This document shows, one piece after another, positions 1 to 8,589 of a stretch of 29,275 bases of DNA. Position 1 is the first letter of the stretch. Every line of letters starts with the position of its first letter. The stretch spans positions 5,912 through 35,186 of the forward strand of contig NZ_LECR01000092.1 in the NCBI RefSeq assembly GCF_001602625.1, written 5' to 3'. The position numbers and the translations under genes were made by a program. This DNA comes from Sodalis-like endosymbiont of Proechinophthirus fluctus. GTDB lineage: Bacteria; Pseudomonadota; Gammaproteobacteria; Enterobacterales; Enterobacteriaceae. The notes beneath the pieces were generated by a model, which searched no databases, was not told where the DNA came from, and worked only from the letters and a program-made list of their open reading frames with translations.

Positions 1-357
1 ATTAAGTGGTCGTCTTCAACGTCGGTGAGCTGGGTGTCACCTGGCGGTGCAATATGCCCTGGCGACGGAGCTAAATATCGACGCGGTGGATATTGATGAC
101 AGCAAACTGGAATTAGCGAAGCAATTAGGCGCCAGCGTAACGGTCAACGCCCGTAATAGCGATGATCCAGTAGCCCATTTAAAGCAGGAGATAGACACGT
201 GCACGGTGTGCTGGTTACCGCGTCTCTCCCCATGTATTTGAAGAGCCTATCGGCATGGCGGCCCGGTACCATTTACCCTCAATGGCTTGCCGCCGGGCAA
301 ATTCGATCTCTCGATCTTTGACGTGGTGCTTTCAGCAGGCAACAATAAATCAGGGAG
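1..357 (+). pseudogene. adhP: AdhP-type zinc alcohol dehydrogenase, C-terminal half fragment
   Basis: Remnant of a medium-chain zinc-dependent alcohol dehydrogenase of the AdhP (propanol-preferring) type, which oxidises alcohols with NAD+ in the cytosol. The fragment enters at the window edge in the Rossmann fold, where the dinucleotide loop reads GELGVT. It continues as [10 protein letters not shown] and [17 protein letters not shown], the usual beta-alpha-beta unit ending in the acidic residues that choose NAD. A frame change then leads to FTLNGLPPGKFDLSIFDVV (about 270-345), a block typical of AdhP. At least two frameshifts separate the blocks, and the last 50 or so residues of the family are absent, replaced by AT-rich DNA from about 358. 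The catalytic domain lies outside the window. Family call is firm; the exact subfamily is from memory of AdhP. Confidence 0.8.
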
Positions 358-759
358 TGAGCTACGACTTCTCCATTTCATATATTATTATATATAATAT
401 ATGAAATATTATGAATATAATAATTTAAAATTTATTACTAATAATTATTTATATTATTCATATTTTTGCTGACCAATGAGTTAATACATCTATTTTTTAC
501 CTAATTTCCCAAGCCTTAATGATAATCATAACTGTGAATGTGATCATAATAACTATTTTAAGTGCAGAATATACTGTTAATAACTTATATTATTATCAAT
601 AGAATATACCGTTGCGTCAAACTAAATAACGCTTCGCGTTACGACAGCACTGGGTATTACTACTAATACATTCACTATTAATAATAGTACAGGAGATTAG
701 CTCCATATTTCCTGAAGCTATTTACTATAGTAATAAGTAGAATCAAACTGAAAGTGAAC
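358..759. other. AT-rich gene-free stretch
   Basis: About 400 bp of very AT-rich DNA between two dehydrogenase relics. No reading frame of note and no protein similarity in any frame. It contains one strong hairpin (375-407, listed separately). It is probably drifted former coding or intergenic DNA. Confidence 0.6.
375..407. repeat. Perfect 13-bp inverted repeat, 7-nt loop
   Basis: ATTTCATATATTA at 375-387 pairs perfectly with TAATATATGAAAT at 395-407, leaving the loop TTATATA. All pairs are A-T except one, so the hairpin is long but weak. It sits just past the AdhP relic. It could be a drifted terminator, though no clear T-run follows. Confidence 0.75.
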
Positions 760-1685
760 ATGGAAGGCATAATATATAAAGATCCAGGGAATTGTCTATA
801 GACTATGAAGGTATTTGCATTACTGCAGAGACAGGAAAGAGCATCCACCATTTCAAAAAAGGTGACCAGGTGATAATTTCCTACGTCACTGCTTACAGAA
901 CCTGCCGATATTACAAGCTCGCTGCTGTCCCATTGTGAGGAAGGCGGTTAGATTTTGTGGCATCTCATTGACAACACGCAGGCGGAATATGTCCGCATTC
1001 TGCATGCGGACAGCAGCTTTTATCTTCTGCCGGGTAATATGGATGAGGAAGCTGCACTGATGCTAAGCGATATTTTACCAACCGTTTTTGAAATAAAGAT
1101 ATTTAATGGCAAAGTGAAACAGGGAGAGAAAGTAGTACACTGACACACTGGCACACTGGCATTAGTGTAAGTCAGGCCGGTTGGCATAGAGGCCATGTTA
1201 ACGGCGCAATTTTTCTCGTCGGCAAAAATTATCATGATCGATAAGGAAAAACAACGTTTGGTAATAACCAAGCGCTTTGCCGCCACTGAAATCATTAATC
1301 CTCAAGGCAGGACGTTGTGGCACAAATATCGGCATTAGCCGGTGGAGACAGTATAGATGTGGTGGTTGGAATGCGTGGGATTAGGATCAACATTCAAAAT
1401 CTGCCAGGATATCGTACGAAAGGCGGCCACATTGCCAATGTCGGCGTACACGGCAAGCAGGTCGACCTGCATCTGGAAACTTGTGGATTAAAAACATTAC
1501 GCTGACGACCGGTTTAGTGAATACCACCAGTAAACCGATGCTATTAAAAGCCCTTAATCACATCCGGGTGAACCCGAATAAATTGTCACGCACCATTTCA
1601 CCCTCCGAAATTGGATAAAGCCTATGAGGTCTTTGCCCATGTCACGCAGGAAAAAGCTATGAAAGTTGTCATCCCGACCTATTAA
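760..1685 (+). pseudogene. Zinc-dependent alcohol dehydrogenase, multiply frameshifted
   Basis: A second, different medium-chain zinc alcohol dehydrogenase. The start is taken at the ATG at 760, which opens MEGIIYKDPGNC before an internal stop. Recognisable blocks follow in shifting frames: FKKGDQVIISY (about 858-890), then IDNTQAEYVRI and LMLSDILPTVFEI (about 965-1095), then GGDSIDVVVGM and GGHIANVGVHGKQVDLHLE (about 1340-1475), and finally EKAMKVVIPTY before a TAA at 1683-1685. The region between residue 14 and the GDQV block, which holds the first catalytic zinc ligands, is largely deleted. At least six frameshifts or stops are visible. The gene follows another dehydrogenase relic on the same strand. 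The family is clear; substrate is unknown. Confidence 0.85.
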
Positions 1686-1825
1686 ACAGCACAAAAGAGT
1701 GCGGTATAGATTACGCAGGCAGGCGCAGAAACGTTCATTGTCATTGATAACGCTCGGCGGCTGTTACTTTTTGCAGTCCGTGATGTACTGCCGTGCCAGA
1801 ATAAGAGGTTAATTCTCTTTACCGC

Positions 1826-2715
1826 CTACTTAACCAGGGTATCCATTTTGCTGCCGGTAGTCATGGTGCTACATCATGCCAGCAGTGATGGAAAAAGCGA
1901 TCGCGATAACCTGGATGAACGTAAGATGTTCGGAAAGAAAACGTAAGATGTTCGGAAAGAATGATAAAGGCGATGATCGCCACTATCGCCTGTTCTATAC
2001 TAATCAAAATGCTGAACGTCTTATGCAGCAAGCATTTCATCGCTGCCATCTCCAGCGACATCAGCACTAAACTGGAAAAAAGGCGATCAAAAGTCCTATC
2101 AATACCAAATAAGGGTATGCCATAATATGGCCGGCATCGATAATCCTCACCAGAAACGTCACAATTGAGGCAAAAATCAAGCCGATCGCCCGTATAGCCG
2201 AGGTGGAGATGGCTCAGTTTATTGCCGAATATGATATGTAGCGCCCAGAAAAACACTGTACACAGTACAAAGAACACACCGTTGGTAGTGTCCAAGGCGC
2301 TTTAATTCTTATTTAATAGAAGAATAAGAAAAATACCGATAGCCGCAAGGGCAATCCAGATTAAGTCGATTAGCCTGCGGGAATGAATCAGCGTTACACT
2401 AAGCGGCCCGGTAAATTCAACGGCGATCGCCAGGCTAAAAGGTTAGCCTGTATCAACAGATAAAAGCATAGATTCATCACGCCAAGCGTGACGCGTCACG
2501 CCATACCTGGGCGATGCAACACAAATCGCCCAGGATGATTTGCGCGCTGCACATCAGTAAGATGATGGCCGAAATCGGCGCGAGGAGCCATGGCCCCCTA
2601 TCGCCCCACCAGCGGAAATAAAAAAGTCGTACAACGACGTACTGATACTCAGTGATAATATTGATCCCAGCATCATGAGAAAGGGAACTATGCGGTCCGA
2701 TGCAAATACTTGCAT
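1826..2715 (-). pseudogene. rhtA: RhtA-like threonine/homoserine exporter (EamA/DMT family)
   Basis: Relic of an inner-membrane exporter of the drug/metabolite transporter superfamily, best matched by RhtA, which exports threonine and homoserine. Reading from the ATG at 2715, hydrophobic helices appear in changing frames. One block reads NLCFYLLIQ (RhtA has MNYLFYLSIQ), another IWIALAAIGIFLILLL, then FFVLCTVFFWALHIIFGNK, then SLEMAAMKCLLHKTFSILIS and IEQAIVAIIAFIILSEHLT (about 1940-2035), equivalent to the second EamA repeat. Length (about 296 codons) agrees with RhtA. A perfect 22-bp tandem duplication at 1918-1961 breaks the frame near the C-terminus, and several other frameshifts lie upstream. 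Stop taken as TAG at 1826-1828. Family call strong; the RhtA assignment is from memory of its sequence. Confidence 0.78.
1918..1961. repeat. 22-bp perfect tandem duplication
   Basis: The 22 bp beginning AACGTAAGATGTTCGG at 1918-1939 are repeated exactly at 1940-1961. Twenty-two is not a multiple of three, so the duplication shifts the frame of the RhtA-like gene that contains it. It looks like replication slippage. Confidence 0.95.
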
Positions 2716-2862
2716 AATATTTAACCGCTTACCCTATTCATTGAGGAGGGGATTTTACCATGTAATAGCATGATTAGAAATGAAAATAAAACGAAGGTGA
2801 TAGCTCGAAGAGAAAGGCAGCGGGATTATCGCATTAAGCACTCTCTACCCTACCGTGACCGT

Positions 2863-3406
2863 TTAACCAATCTCCGCATCTATTACCTGGTAAAAAGCAT
2901 TTCCTGTATCATCAACATTCTAAACTACAATAACTACATGATAAATAGAATAATTTTACGAAATTTTATATTCGATCGTGACGCTTTCAGGAGAAATTTC
3001 GTCATCGGCGGACCTATCTACAGCGGGCGCAGATCAAACTGTGCGGCTTAGCGGATTATTGGGATCCCAATCCTCACGGGTGATATATAACTGCCACGAC
3101 TCGGTGTGGTGCTGTACCTCTAATCGCCAATGAAGGACATTATTGCCAGTTTTAATCGGTTATTGACTATAGCACTATCTACCAGTCCTCGTCGGAAAAC
3201 CCTTTCGGCCCCTCCAGCTATTGAGGATCCCATTATACATGACCATAGTTAATGTTTAATGCGCCCCCTTCTCCAGTACATAAAAACGCGCGTCTTTTAG
3301 TTCATCGATAACACTGTGTTTCAGCTGTATATATAGCGCGGGCAGGCATGGCGAAAAGGTTATCGACTAATGCTATATCAGAAATCATCGCAATTAAAAC
3401 GCTCAT
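2863..3406 (-). pseudogene. AA10 lytic polysaccharide monooxygenase / chitin-binding protein
   Basis: Relic of a secreted copper-dependent LPMO of family AA10 (CBP21/GbpA N-domain type), which cleaves crystalline chitin oxidatively. The ATG at 3406 follows a strong ribosome site (AAGGAGGAG) and opens a hydrophobic leader ending near LFAMPARA. Blocks then appear in order: NINYGHV and LEGPKGFS (family: QYEPQSVEGLKGFP), VLHWRLEVQHHTESW then YITREDWDPNNPLS (about 3045-3135; family: TWKLTARHSTTSW and ITKPNWDASQPL), FDLRPL, YHVVIVV and NVDDTGNAFYQVIDAEIG ending at TAA 2863-2865. Total about 181 codons matches the single-domain family size. Several stops and frameshifts are present, and the N-terminal copper-binding histidine after the signal peptide is not visible. 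A plus-strand reading frame over 2770-3051 is only the shadow of this gene. Confidence 0.85.
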
Positions 3407-3813
3407 TGAGATCTCCTCCTTAAGTGATACCGTTCTAATACGTTACCGGTCGGAATAAACTATAAATCTACTTTATTAATACGCCGATAAATAAATTTTT
3501 GAGATAAAAAGCGTTTTTTAACTGGATAACACAGTCTGATACTTTCATTATTCCCGTTAAAATTTTTAGTTTTTGGACCAAAATAGGCGCTGACATGACG
3601 CTTCTGTAGAATATATCATCAATATTTTTCTATGGAATTATAATCTGACGCATTATATTTTTAGTGAATATATTGAAACAGATCTCTAGCGAATAAATAA
3701 ACAATTATGAGTTATAAAAATCATTTTTCTTTTAATCAAGGATGGATGTAGAGAATTTTGGCAGATTACCGCGGATCAGACACCGACAAGCACGTGAGTC
3801 CGTCTCGCTGGCA
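3407..3813. other. Gene-free AT-rich stretch
   Basis: Apart from the ribosome site of the LPMO relic (about 3412-3421) this stretch shows no recognisable gene. From about 3765 a short plus-strand frame reads ADYRGSDTDKHVSPSRWQV, which looks coding in composition but which I cannot assign. Confidence 0.5.
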
Positions 3814-3899
3814 GGTTAATAGCCATTATGCTAATGAAAGTAGCCCCAGCATCCATGTGGAGGTGGGGGGTGATCGCCCATCATTAGAGGCTATTAACC
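3814..3899. repeat. Two-step inverted repeat, 43-nt loop
   Basis: GGTTAATAGCC at 3814-3824 is the perfect reverse complement of GGCTATTAACC at 3889-3899. A second, inner pair, CTAATGA at 3831-3837 and TCATTAG at 3881-3887, continues the stem after a bulge. The loop is G-rich (AGGTGGGGGGTGATCG). No T-run follows. Function unknown. Confidence 0.8.
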
Positions 3900-3927
3900 A
3901 ATTGTTATAAAAGAGATAATTAATCTT

Positions 3928-4470
3928 ATAATTCATATGATAATTGAAAGTGGTTCCCGATTTTACCAGCTGTGACAAATGACACCCTGCTTTCACCTTC
4001 TAGATGATTTTGTCAAAGGCCGCTTCATCGATGTTCGGGGCGTTGACTTTACTGTCCAGGGAGATTTTAGTTATGACAAATCCTCCCCTAACCTTGTCCG
4101 ATGAAACATCGGCGGTGGTGTCAATACTTTCCTGGGCTTAGTCTTTTACGCCCAACATCAGCGACAGTACCATCGAGAAACAACCCGCATGAGCAGCGCC
4201 GATCAGTTCTTCGGGGTTAGTCTCCCCACCAAACCTTCAAAACGCGTATTTAAGCCATAAAATTACTACTTTAAGGAGTATATTTCGATATAAATAGTTC
4301 TATTTATGCGTTTTATATCTCCTGAAAAATTAGATTTTAATTTCTTATTAATTGTAATAATATTCAAATATTTTCCATAAAATAATGGAAAGTATAGAAA
4401 TAATTTCACCCCTGCCGTGGATAGTATTTCCGCCGACGGCCATGAGCGGATTTGATGGCATCTAGAATGA
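3928..4470 (-). pseudogene. osmC: OsmC-family peroxiredoxin
   Basis: Relic of OsmC, a cytosolic thiol peroxidase that reduces organic hydroperoxides. Reading leftward: GLNTRFEG (about 4236-4258), then [20 protein letters not shown] and MLGVKD. This includes the first redox cysteine in the AAHAGCFSM motif. It is followed, after an in-frame TAG, by ESIDTTADVSSDKVRGGFVI, TKISLDSKVNAPNIDEAAFD and KVKAGCHLSQLVK, which carries the second redox cysteine. The C-terminus FNYHMN resembles the family end LDYQLN but its stop is lost. The N-terminus is poorly kept: a possible remnant (NTIHGRGEI) lies near 4390-4440, separated by an AT-rich block. Stops and frameshifts make function very unlikely even though both cysteines survive. 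Confidence 0.87.
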
Positions 4471-4630
4471 GCCTTAGCCACAACACCTTAGCGGGGAATT
4501 CCCAAAAAACCGTTCTTTTACCTTATCCTATTCGATACACCGCGACCCCCCCCACAGCACTAAGATCATTGCACAACGAGGCTCGACCCTAAATTCACGG
4601 ATATGGATACTGTCCCTGTCGGAGGGATAA

Positions 4631-5337
4631 ATGGACGTTACTGCGATAAAAAATGACCATAACTGAAAAAATTATGGAACAAATAGCTTCGCAAATCACC
4701 TAGGGAAAAATCAAGCCAGGGCAACTTCTGCTAAACGAGCATGCGATTGGCGAAATGTTCAATGTTATCCGCAGCTGGGTGCGTAAGGTGTTGCTCGCCC
4801 TCTCGCTGATAGGCTTGTTCGAAATAAAACTGGGGGATGATAGTTACGTTTTCAAAAACAATCTACATTTGCCGGAATAAACCATTTCTTATATTTTCAA
4901 CAAGTAAATTAATAAGTTTTATTAATTCTACGCAGTGTGTAGATTGATTGAAGAAGAGGTCTACTTGACTGCGCTGAATATTGTCAATCGTGACAACCTC
5001 ATCCGCCTACAATCCATTATCTGAAACATGACAGAAGTGCCGATTTCGAGCGCAGCAAACTGGAAGATTATCATTATTTATTGGATGAATATGATCTTCT
5101 GATAGGTAGGATTTACGATAACCAAATTCTACGACAAGCTGATGCAAACTATGGTCATGCTGCGCAAGGACTTTTCGTACAAGCTCTTGAATGCGGAAGG
5201 CGCAATGGCCCATAGTTTTAAACTCAGTCTGAAAATTCATGACTTGTTTATTAGGCTATCGATAAAGCGCAATTAAAGAAGAATCTGTAAAACTTTTACT
5301 AATCGTCGCGCAAATTTTGCGGCAAGATAGCGGATAA
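4631..5337 (+). pseudogene. GntR-family regulator (FCD subfamily)
   Basis: Relic of a one-component DNA-binding regulator with an N-terminal winged helix and a C-terminal all-helical FCD ligand domain, commonly controlling sugar-acid catabolism. The start is set at the ATG at 4631, spaced well from GGAGGG at 4621. A frameshift near codon 8 leads to ITEKIMEQIASQIT, a TAG, then IKPGQLLLNEHAIGEMFNV and WVRKVLLALSLIGLFEIK (the GntR helix-turn-helix and wing). FCD pieces follow: CRLIEEEVYLTAL, LEDYHYLLDEYDL-like sequence, VMLRKDFSYKLLNAEGAMAH and KIHDLF. Total about 235 codons, normal for the family. The TAA at 5335-5337 lies 14 bp before the next start, so it led an operon with the genes to its right. 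Multiple frameshifts and stops. Confidence 0.82.
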
Positions 5338-5351
5338 TTCTGATAATCAAT

Positions 5352-6080
5352 ATGGCTAAAGTAAAATCAGCGGAGAGAACTTTCAGGTTAGTGAAATTAA
5401 TCGCTAGCCATCGTGAGGGGATGAGTTTTTCTCAATTGCAGGCCAGTTTGGCTATCCCGTGCAGTTCGGCACACAACCTTATCCAAGAATTTCTGGATAA
5501 TGATTATTTATTCTATATGCCTGATAAAAAATATTGTGCCAGAAAGGAAGGATAGAAGTCAATTACCACAGTATTCACTACATTGATGTGGTCTGCTATT
5601 TCCTAGGCGATCTGCAAGAAGTATATTATAACACTATAAAACATAACAAAATACTGGAATTTACTCGAACACGTTCGTCTATTATTCTGGATAATGGAGA
5701 TATAGTAAATGCCAATATCCATATTAATCAATGTCATGATTTTACGCACCATGGAAACAGGAATTTTTTTTAAAATTGAAGGCACTTTGTGGGCGACATC
5801 AAAATTCATATTGGCGTCCTCTTAAATTACCTCAAAAAAATCCGTCGATAAGTTCGAATATATTCTCGATGATGGTAAAGAGTGCGGAAATTTTCCATAG
5901 ACACAAACTAGTTCTCGGGTGCCTTTATCAGCCCAATAGTCGACCTGCAATGCAAAATGGAAGATGACAATTATCCCTACCTTAATAGCGTCGAGGATAC
6001 CTGAAAAACCATGTGCATGGCAGAATCCTGCTACCGTTCATCCGCAATAGGCGTCACCCCAGTAACTTATTGAAAAGCTA
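5352..6080 (+). pseudogene. IclR-family regulator
   Basis: The first 60 codons from the ATG at 5352 are uninterrupted and give a clear IclR winged helix: AERTFRLVKLIASHREGMSF, SQLQASLAIPCSSAHNLIQE and FLDNDYLFY. The part after codon 65 is badly decayed. SIHYIDVVCYFLGDLQEVY and then IILDNGDIVNANI are plausible pieces of the effector-binding domain, and the distance to the next ribosome site (about 730 bp) fits a 245-residue IclR protein. Assignment of 5620-6080 rests on spacing and weak similarity only. It starts 14 bp after the GntR relic, so two regulators headed the same sugar-acid operon. A second IclR relic lies at 14.1-14.6 kb. Confidence 0.75.
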
Positions 6081-6098
6081 TTTAGGAGGAACGCCGTA

Positions 6099-6975
6099 CT
6101 GCACATCACCGATACGCATCTTCATTTATGGGATCTGTCCCGAGCCCGGCGTCTATAGACGGATGCGATACCGGCACTGCAGCACTATGATGTGGCGTGG
6201 TAAAATTACCTGACAACAAGTAACCGCGACGAGCGCTGTTGCATCGATCGTTCGCTGTACGTAGAAGTGGACTTCTCTCCCGACCAATGGTAATTGGAAG
6301 CCAAATGCTTGCGCGAGCTGTGCGAAGACCTCGCCAATTATGCCTGTGGTGGCATCATTCCTACGGTGGCATCATTTCGATGGATTTGCAGCAAACCGGA
6401 CGCCGTCGCTCGCTGGTGGGATGCGCTGGGTATTCTATCGCTGAGTGAAAGGCGTCAGGCACGTTTTTCACATGCCAGGACAGCCGTCAAACAGTTGACT
6501 GACGCCTGAATTCATCCGTAATGTCAACACTCTTTCTTAGCAATGCCTCTCCTATGATTTGAGGACCTACGTACGTAATGAGGAGTTGGGCGAAGTGGCT
6601 AGTTTTGCGTGCCAAGCCCCCTGCGAACCGACATTATATTGAATCATATAGGGATCGTGGATGTGCGATCGCCTGATGCGAGGCACAGGATACACCATGC
6701 GCTGTCGGCGTGCAACAACACCTTCTACAAAGTCTCGGCGTTATAAACTCTCCCAAAGCCAATATTAACCTTGTCCACCGCACACCATGGGTATTGCGCT
6801 CAAGACGTTTAGCCGCGATAAGGTTGTTTTTGCCAGCAATCTTCCTGTCTGAGATCTCGGGACAGGAATGGCGCCGTGGATCGATGTAATGATAGATATC
6901 ACTCATGAATTCGGCGTTGACTATCAAGTCAGACTGTTTAGCATCAATGCTGCATAGCTTTATCTGTTGTCATGA
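6099..6975 (+). pseudogene. Amidohydrolase-family sugar lactonase
   Basis: Relic of a TIM-barrel metal-dependent hydrolase of the amidohydrolase-2 type, the family that includes L-fuconolactonase and L-rhamnonolactonase. A strong AGGAGG at 6084-6089 precedes CTG at 6099 with 9 nt spacing, so the original ATG start appears to have become CTG. The protein opens with ITDTHLHLWDLSRARR, containing the HxH metal site. Later blocks are YVEVDFSPDQW, LCEDLANYACGGII, YDLRTYVRNEELGEVASFA (about 6547-6605), IGIVDVRSPDA-like sequence, FASNLP (about 6830) and APWIDVMIDITHEFGVDYQ before TGA at 6973-6975. About 292 codons, as in intact relatives. At least six frameshifts and stops. Its place between a regulator pair and a keto-acid aldolase supports a sugar-lactone role. 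Confidence 0.85.
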
Positions 6976-7049
6976 ATAAGGCGTTCATTCCCGGCAACAG
7001 GCGTCGTCACATTTTCATTTAAGCAAGAAAAAGTATATCCGTAAAGTTC

Positions 7050-7904
7050 ATGGATCATTTCACCGGTTCCGGCGCTATTTGACGATCGGGAGCAGTTTGA
7101 CGAAGCAGCGATAGGGCGTCTTATCGATCATTTGCTTACCACCGAGGTTGATGGATTATTTTTCCTCGGCAGCGCCAGGAAATTTGCGCACATGTCGGAC
7201 GCGCTGCGCACGCAAGTAATGATATTTTGCATTGGCCATATCACCGGCCGCAAGTCCGTGCTGGTGGGGATTACCCATTCTGACACGCAGGTGACGTTAA
7301 CCTTCGGCCGGCTAGCGCAGGAATATGGCGCGGACGGCGGGTAGTGGTGAACCCTGGTATAACCACTGGCGGAAGACTATCTACCGCTAGATTATCGAGA
7401 ATCTACCGTTTGCCAATCGTGCTCTATAATTTCCCGACGCTGAAAGGCCAATCCATTCCGGTAGCATGCATTGTCCGTCTGGCGCAGACGTGCTTGAATA
7501 TCGTCTGCCTTAAGGATACCATCGATACTCTCATATTCGCGAAGTGATTCACGCCGTCAAGCTTCTGTACCCTGATTTTGCCGTGTTTGCCGACTGTGAC
7601 GAATACTTGCTTGGCAAGTTAACTCTATATCCAGTCAGTGCTAATTCTTCCCAAAAGCTCACCTGTGAGATTTATCGCCACTGGCGGCAGGGTGAGTTTG
7701 ACCAGGCCAATGCTCTGCAAATCCGGTTATCGTGGATCCCCCCTCTATACTGGCTTGAATATGCCGTTCTATAACGTCGTGAAATATGCCACGACACAGA
7801 TCGGACTGGATATTCCTGTACATTTGCTATGCCCTACTAGTCCGCTTAATTAGCAGCGCAAAGGTCAAATTCGTGAAGTACCGGAGAACAGCAAGATTTT
7901 TTAA
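7050..7904 (+). pseudogene. YagE-like 2-keto-3-deoxy sugar-acid aldolase (DapA family)
   Basis: Relic of a class I aldolase of the DHDPS/NAL superfamily, nearest to E. coli YagE, which splits 2-keto-3-deoxy sugar acids into pyruvate and an aldehyde. After the ATG at 7050 a short deletion shifts frame. Then come QFDEAAIGRLIDHLL, EVDGLFFLGSARKFAHMSDA (the GxxGEF loop with E changed to K), VLVGITHSDTQVTLTFGRLA, LPIVLYNFPTLKGQSIPV (the YNFP motif with the catalytic tyrosine), NIVCLKDTIDTL (the Schiff-base lysine is present, but the usual Gly before LK is Cys), IHAVK, DEYLLG, IYRHWRQGEFDQANALQIRL and a C-terminus like IDIPVHLLPPTSPL. Stops near 7340 and 7545 and several indels inactivate it. The overall length is normal. 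Confidence 0.88.
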
Positions 7905-7921
7905 CTTCGGAGAGAAATAGT

Positions 7922-8253
7922 ATGAAACCAATTCAGAGTGTTGGTGTCGTGATCAAAGTTAAGCCAGAAAAGTATGTCTATTATGCGAAATTAGATGCTA
8001 ATATCTAACCCGATATTAATACTATGATCAAAGAGTGTAATATTGCCAATTATTCTATTTACTTTAAGAATGGATATCTCTTCAGCTATTACGAGTATTA
8101 TGGTTATAATTATCAGGATGACATGAAAAAATGGCTGCGGATCCGGTTATTCAACGATGGTGGGCAGAATGCGTCCCCTTCCTGACACCGCTTGAGACGC
8201 GCGCGCCTGAGGAATTATAGGTAACTATGGAAGAAGTCTACCATCTGGATTAA
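7922..8253 (+). pseudogene. L-rhamnose-type mutarotase
   Basis: Relic of a small dimeric mutarotase of the RhaM/FucU-like ferredoxin-fold family that interconverts sugar anomers. The ATG at 7922 follows GGAGAGAAATAGT. The sequence opens MKPIQSVGVVIKVKPEKY, meets an in-frame TAA at 8006-8008, and continues in the same frame as ANYSIYFKNGYLFSYYEYYG. A frameshift near 8130 leads to AADPVIQRWWAECVPFLTPL, the family's WW block, then a TAG at about 8216-8220 and VTMEEVYHLD ending at TAA 8251-8253. This gives about 110 codons, the usual size. Only three lesions are seen, so it is among the less decayed genes here. It lies 17 bp after the aldolase and 21 bp before the dehydratase, consistent with one operon. 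Confidence 0.86.
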
Positions 8254-8274
8254 CCGGCAGTATAGAGTAACATT

Positions 8275-8541
8275 ATGTTCATCGATAAATACTTCGAAGA
8301 ATTTGTGCTGGAAGACACCCGTACCACTACGGGACACACGATTACCGAAAACGATATCGCGTTACACACCGGCCAGACCCAGACCGGCGATTTTTATTCA
8401 CATAATAATGTACGGATCAGCGAAAAAAAAGATCATCCTTGCAAATCGGGTTATGGATTGGTAACGGAACAGTTTGAAGTGCTCAATCAACGAGGCGTCT
8501 GCGTGCTGACAACACAACACATCTTATTAGTCGAAAAAATG
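8275..8541 (+). pseudogene. MaoC-like dehydratase with in-frame internal deletion
   Basis: Hot-dog-fold MaoC/R-hydratase family protein. From the ATG at 8275 the frame is open through the domain: MFIDKYFEEFVLEDTRTTTG, HTITENDIALHTGQTQTGDFY then directly KKDHPCKSGYGLVTEQFEV and LNQRGVCVLTTQHILLVE. Intact relatives carry about 50 more residues between the GDFYPHH block and the EKRDHP block. The catalytic His of the hydratase motif and most of the central hot-dog helix are thus missing, although the reading frame is kept. The frame then runs on without a stop into the fucO relic until TAG at 8635-8637. Why a MaoC protein belongs to a sugar-acid operon is not clear from the sequence. It is the longest nearly clean frame in the operon. 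Confidence 0.82.
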
Positions 8542-8589
8542 CAGCCACACATAAGCATTCCTATCCATTATTTTTTCAATGAAAATAAG

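Noticed and set aside
2770..3051. 93-codon plus-strand open frame
   Set aside because: It is antisense to the C-terminal blocks of the AA10 LPMO relic, which are recognisable on the minus strand; the plus-strand product has no motifs.
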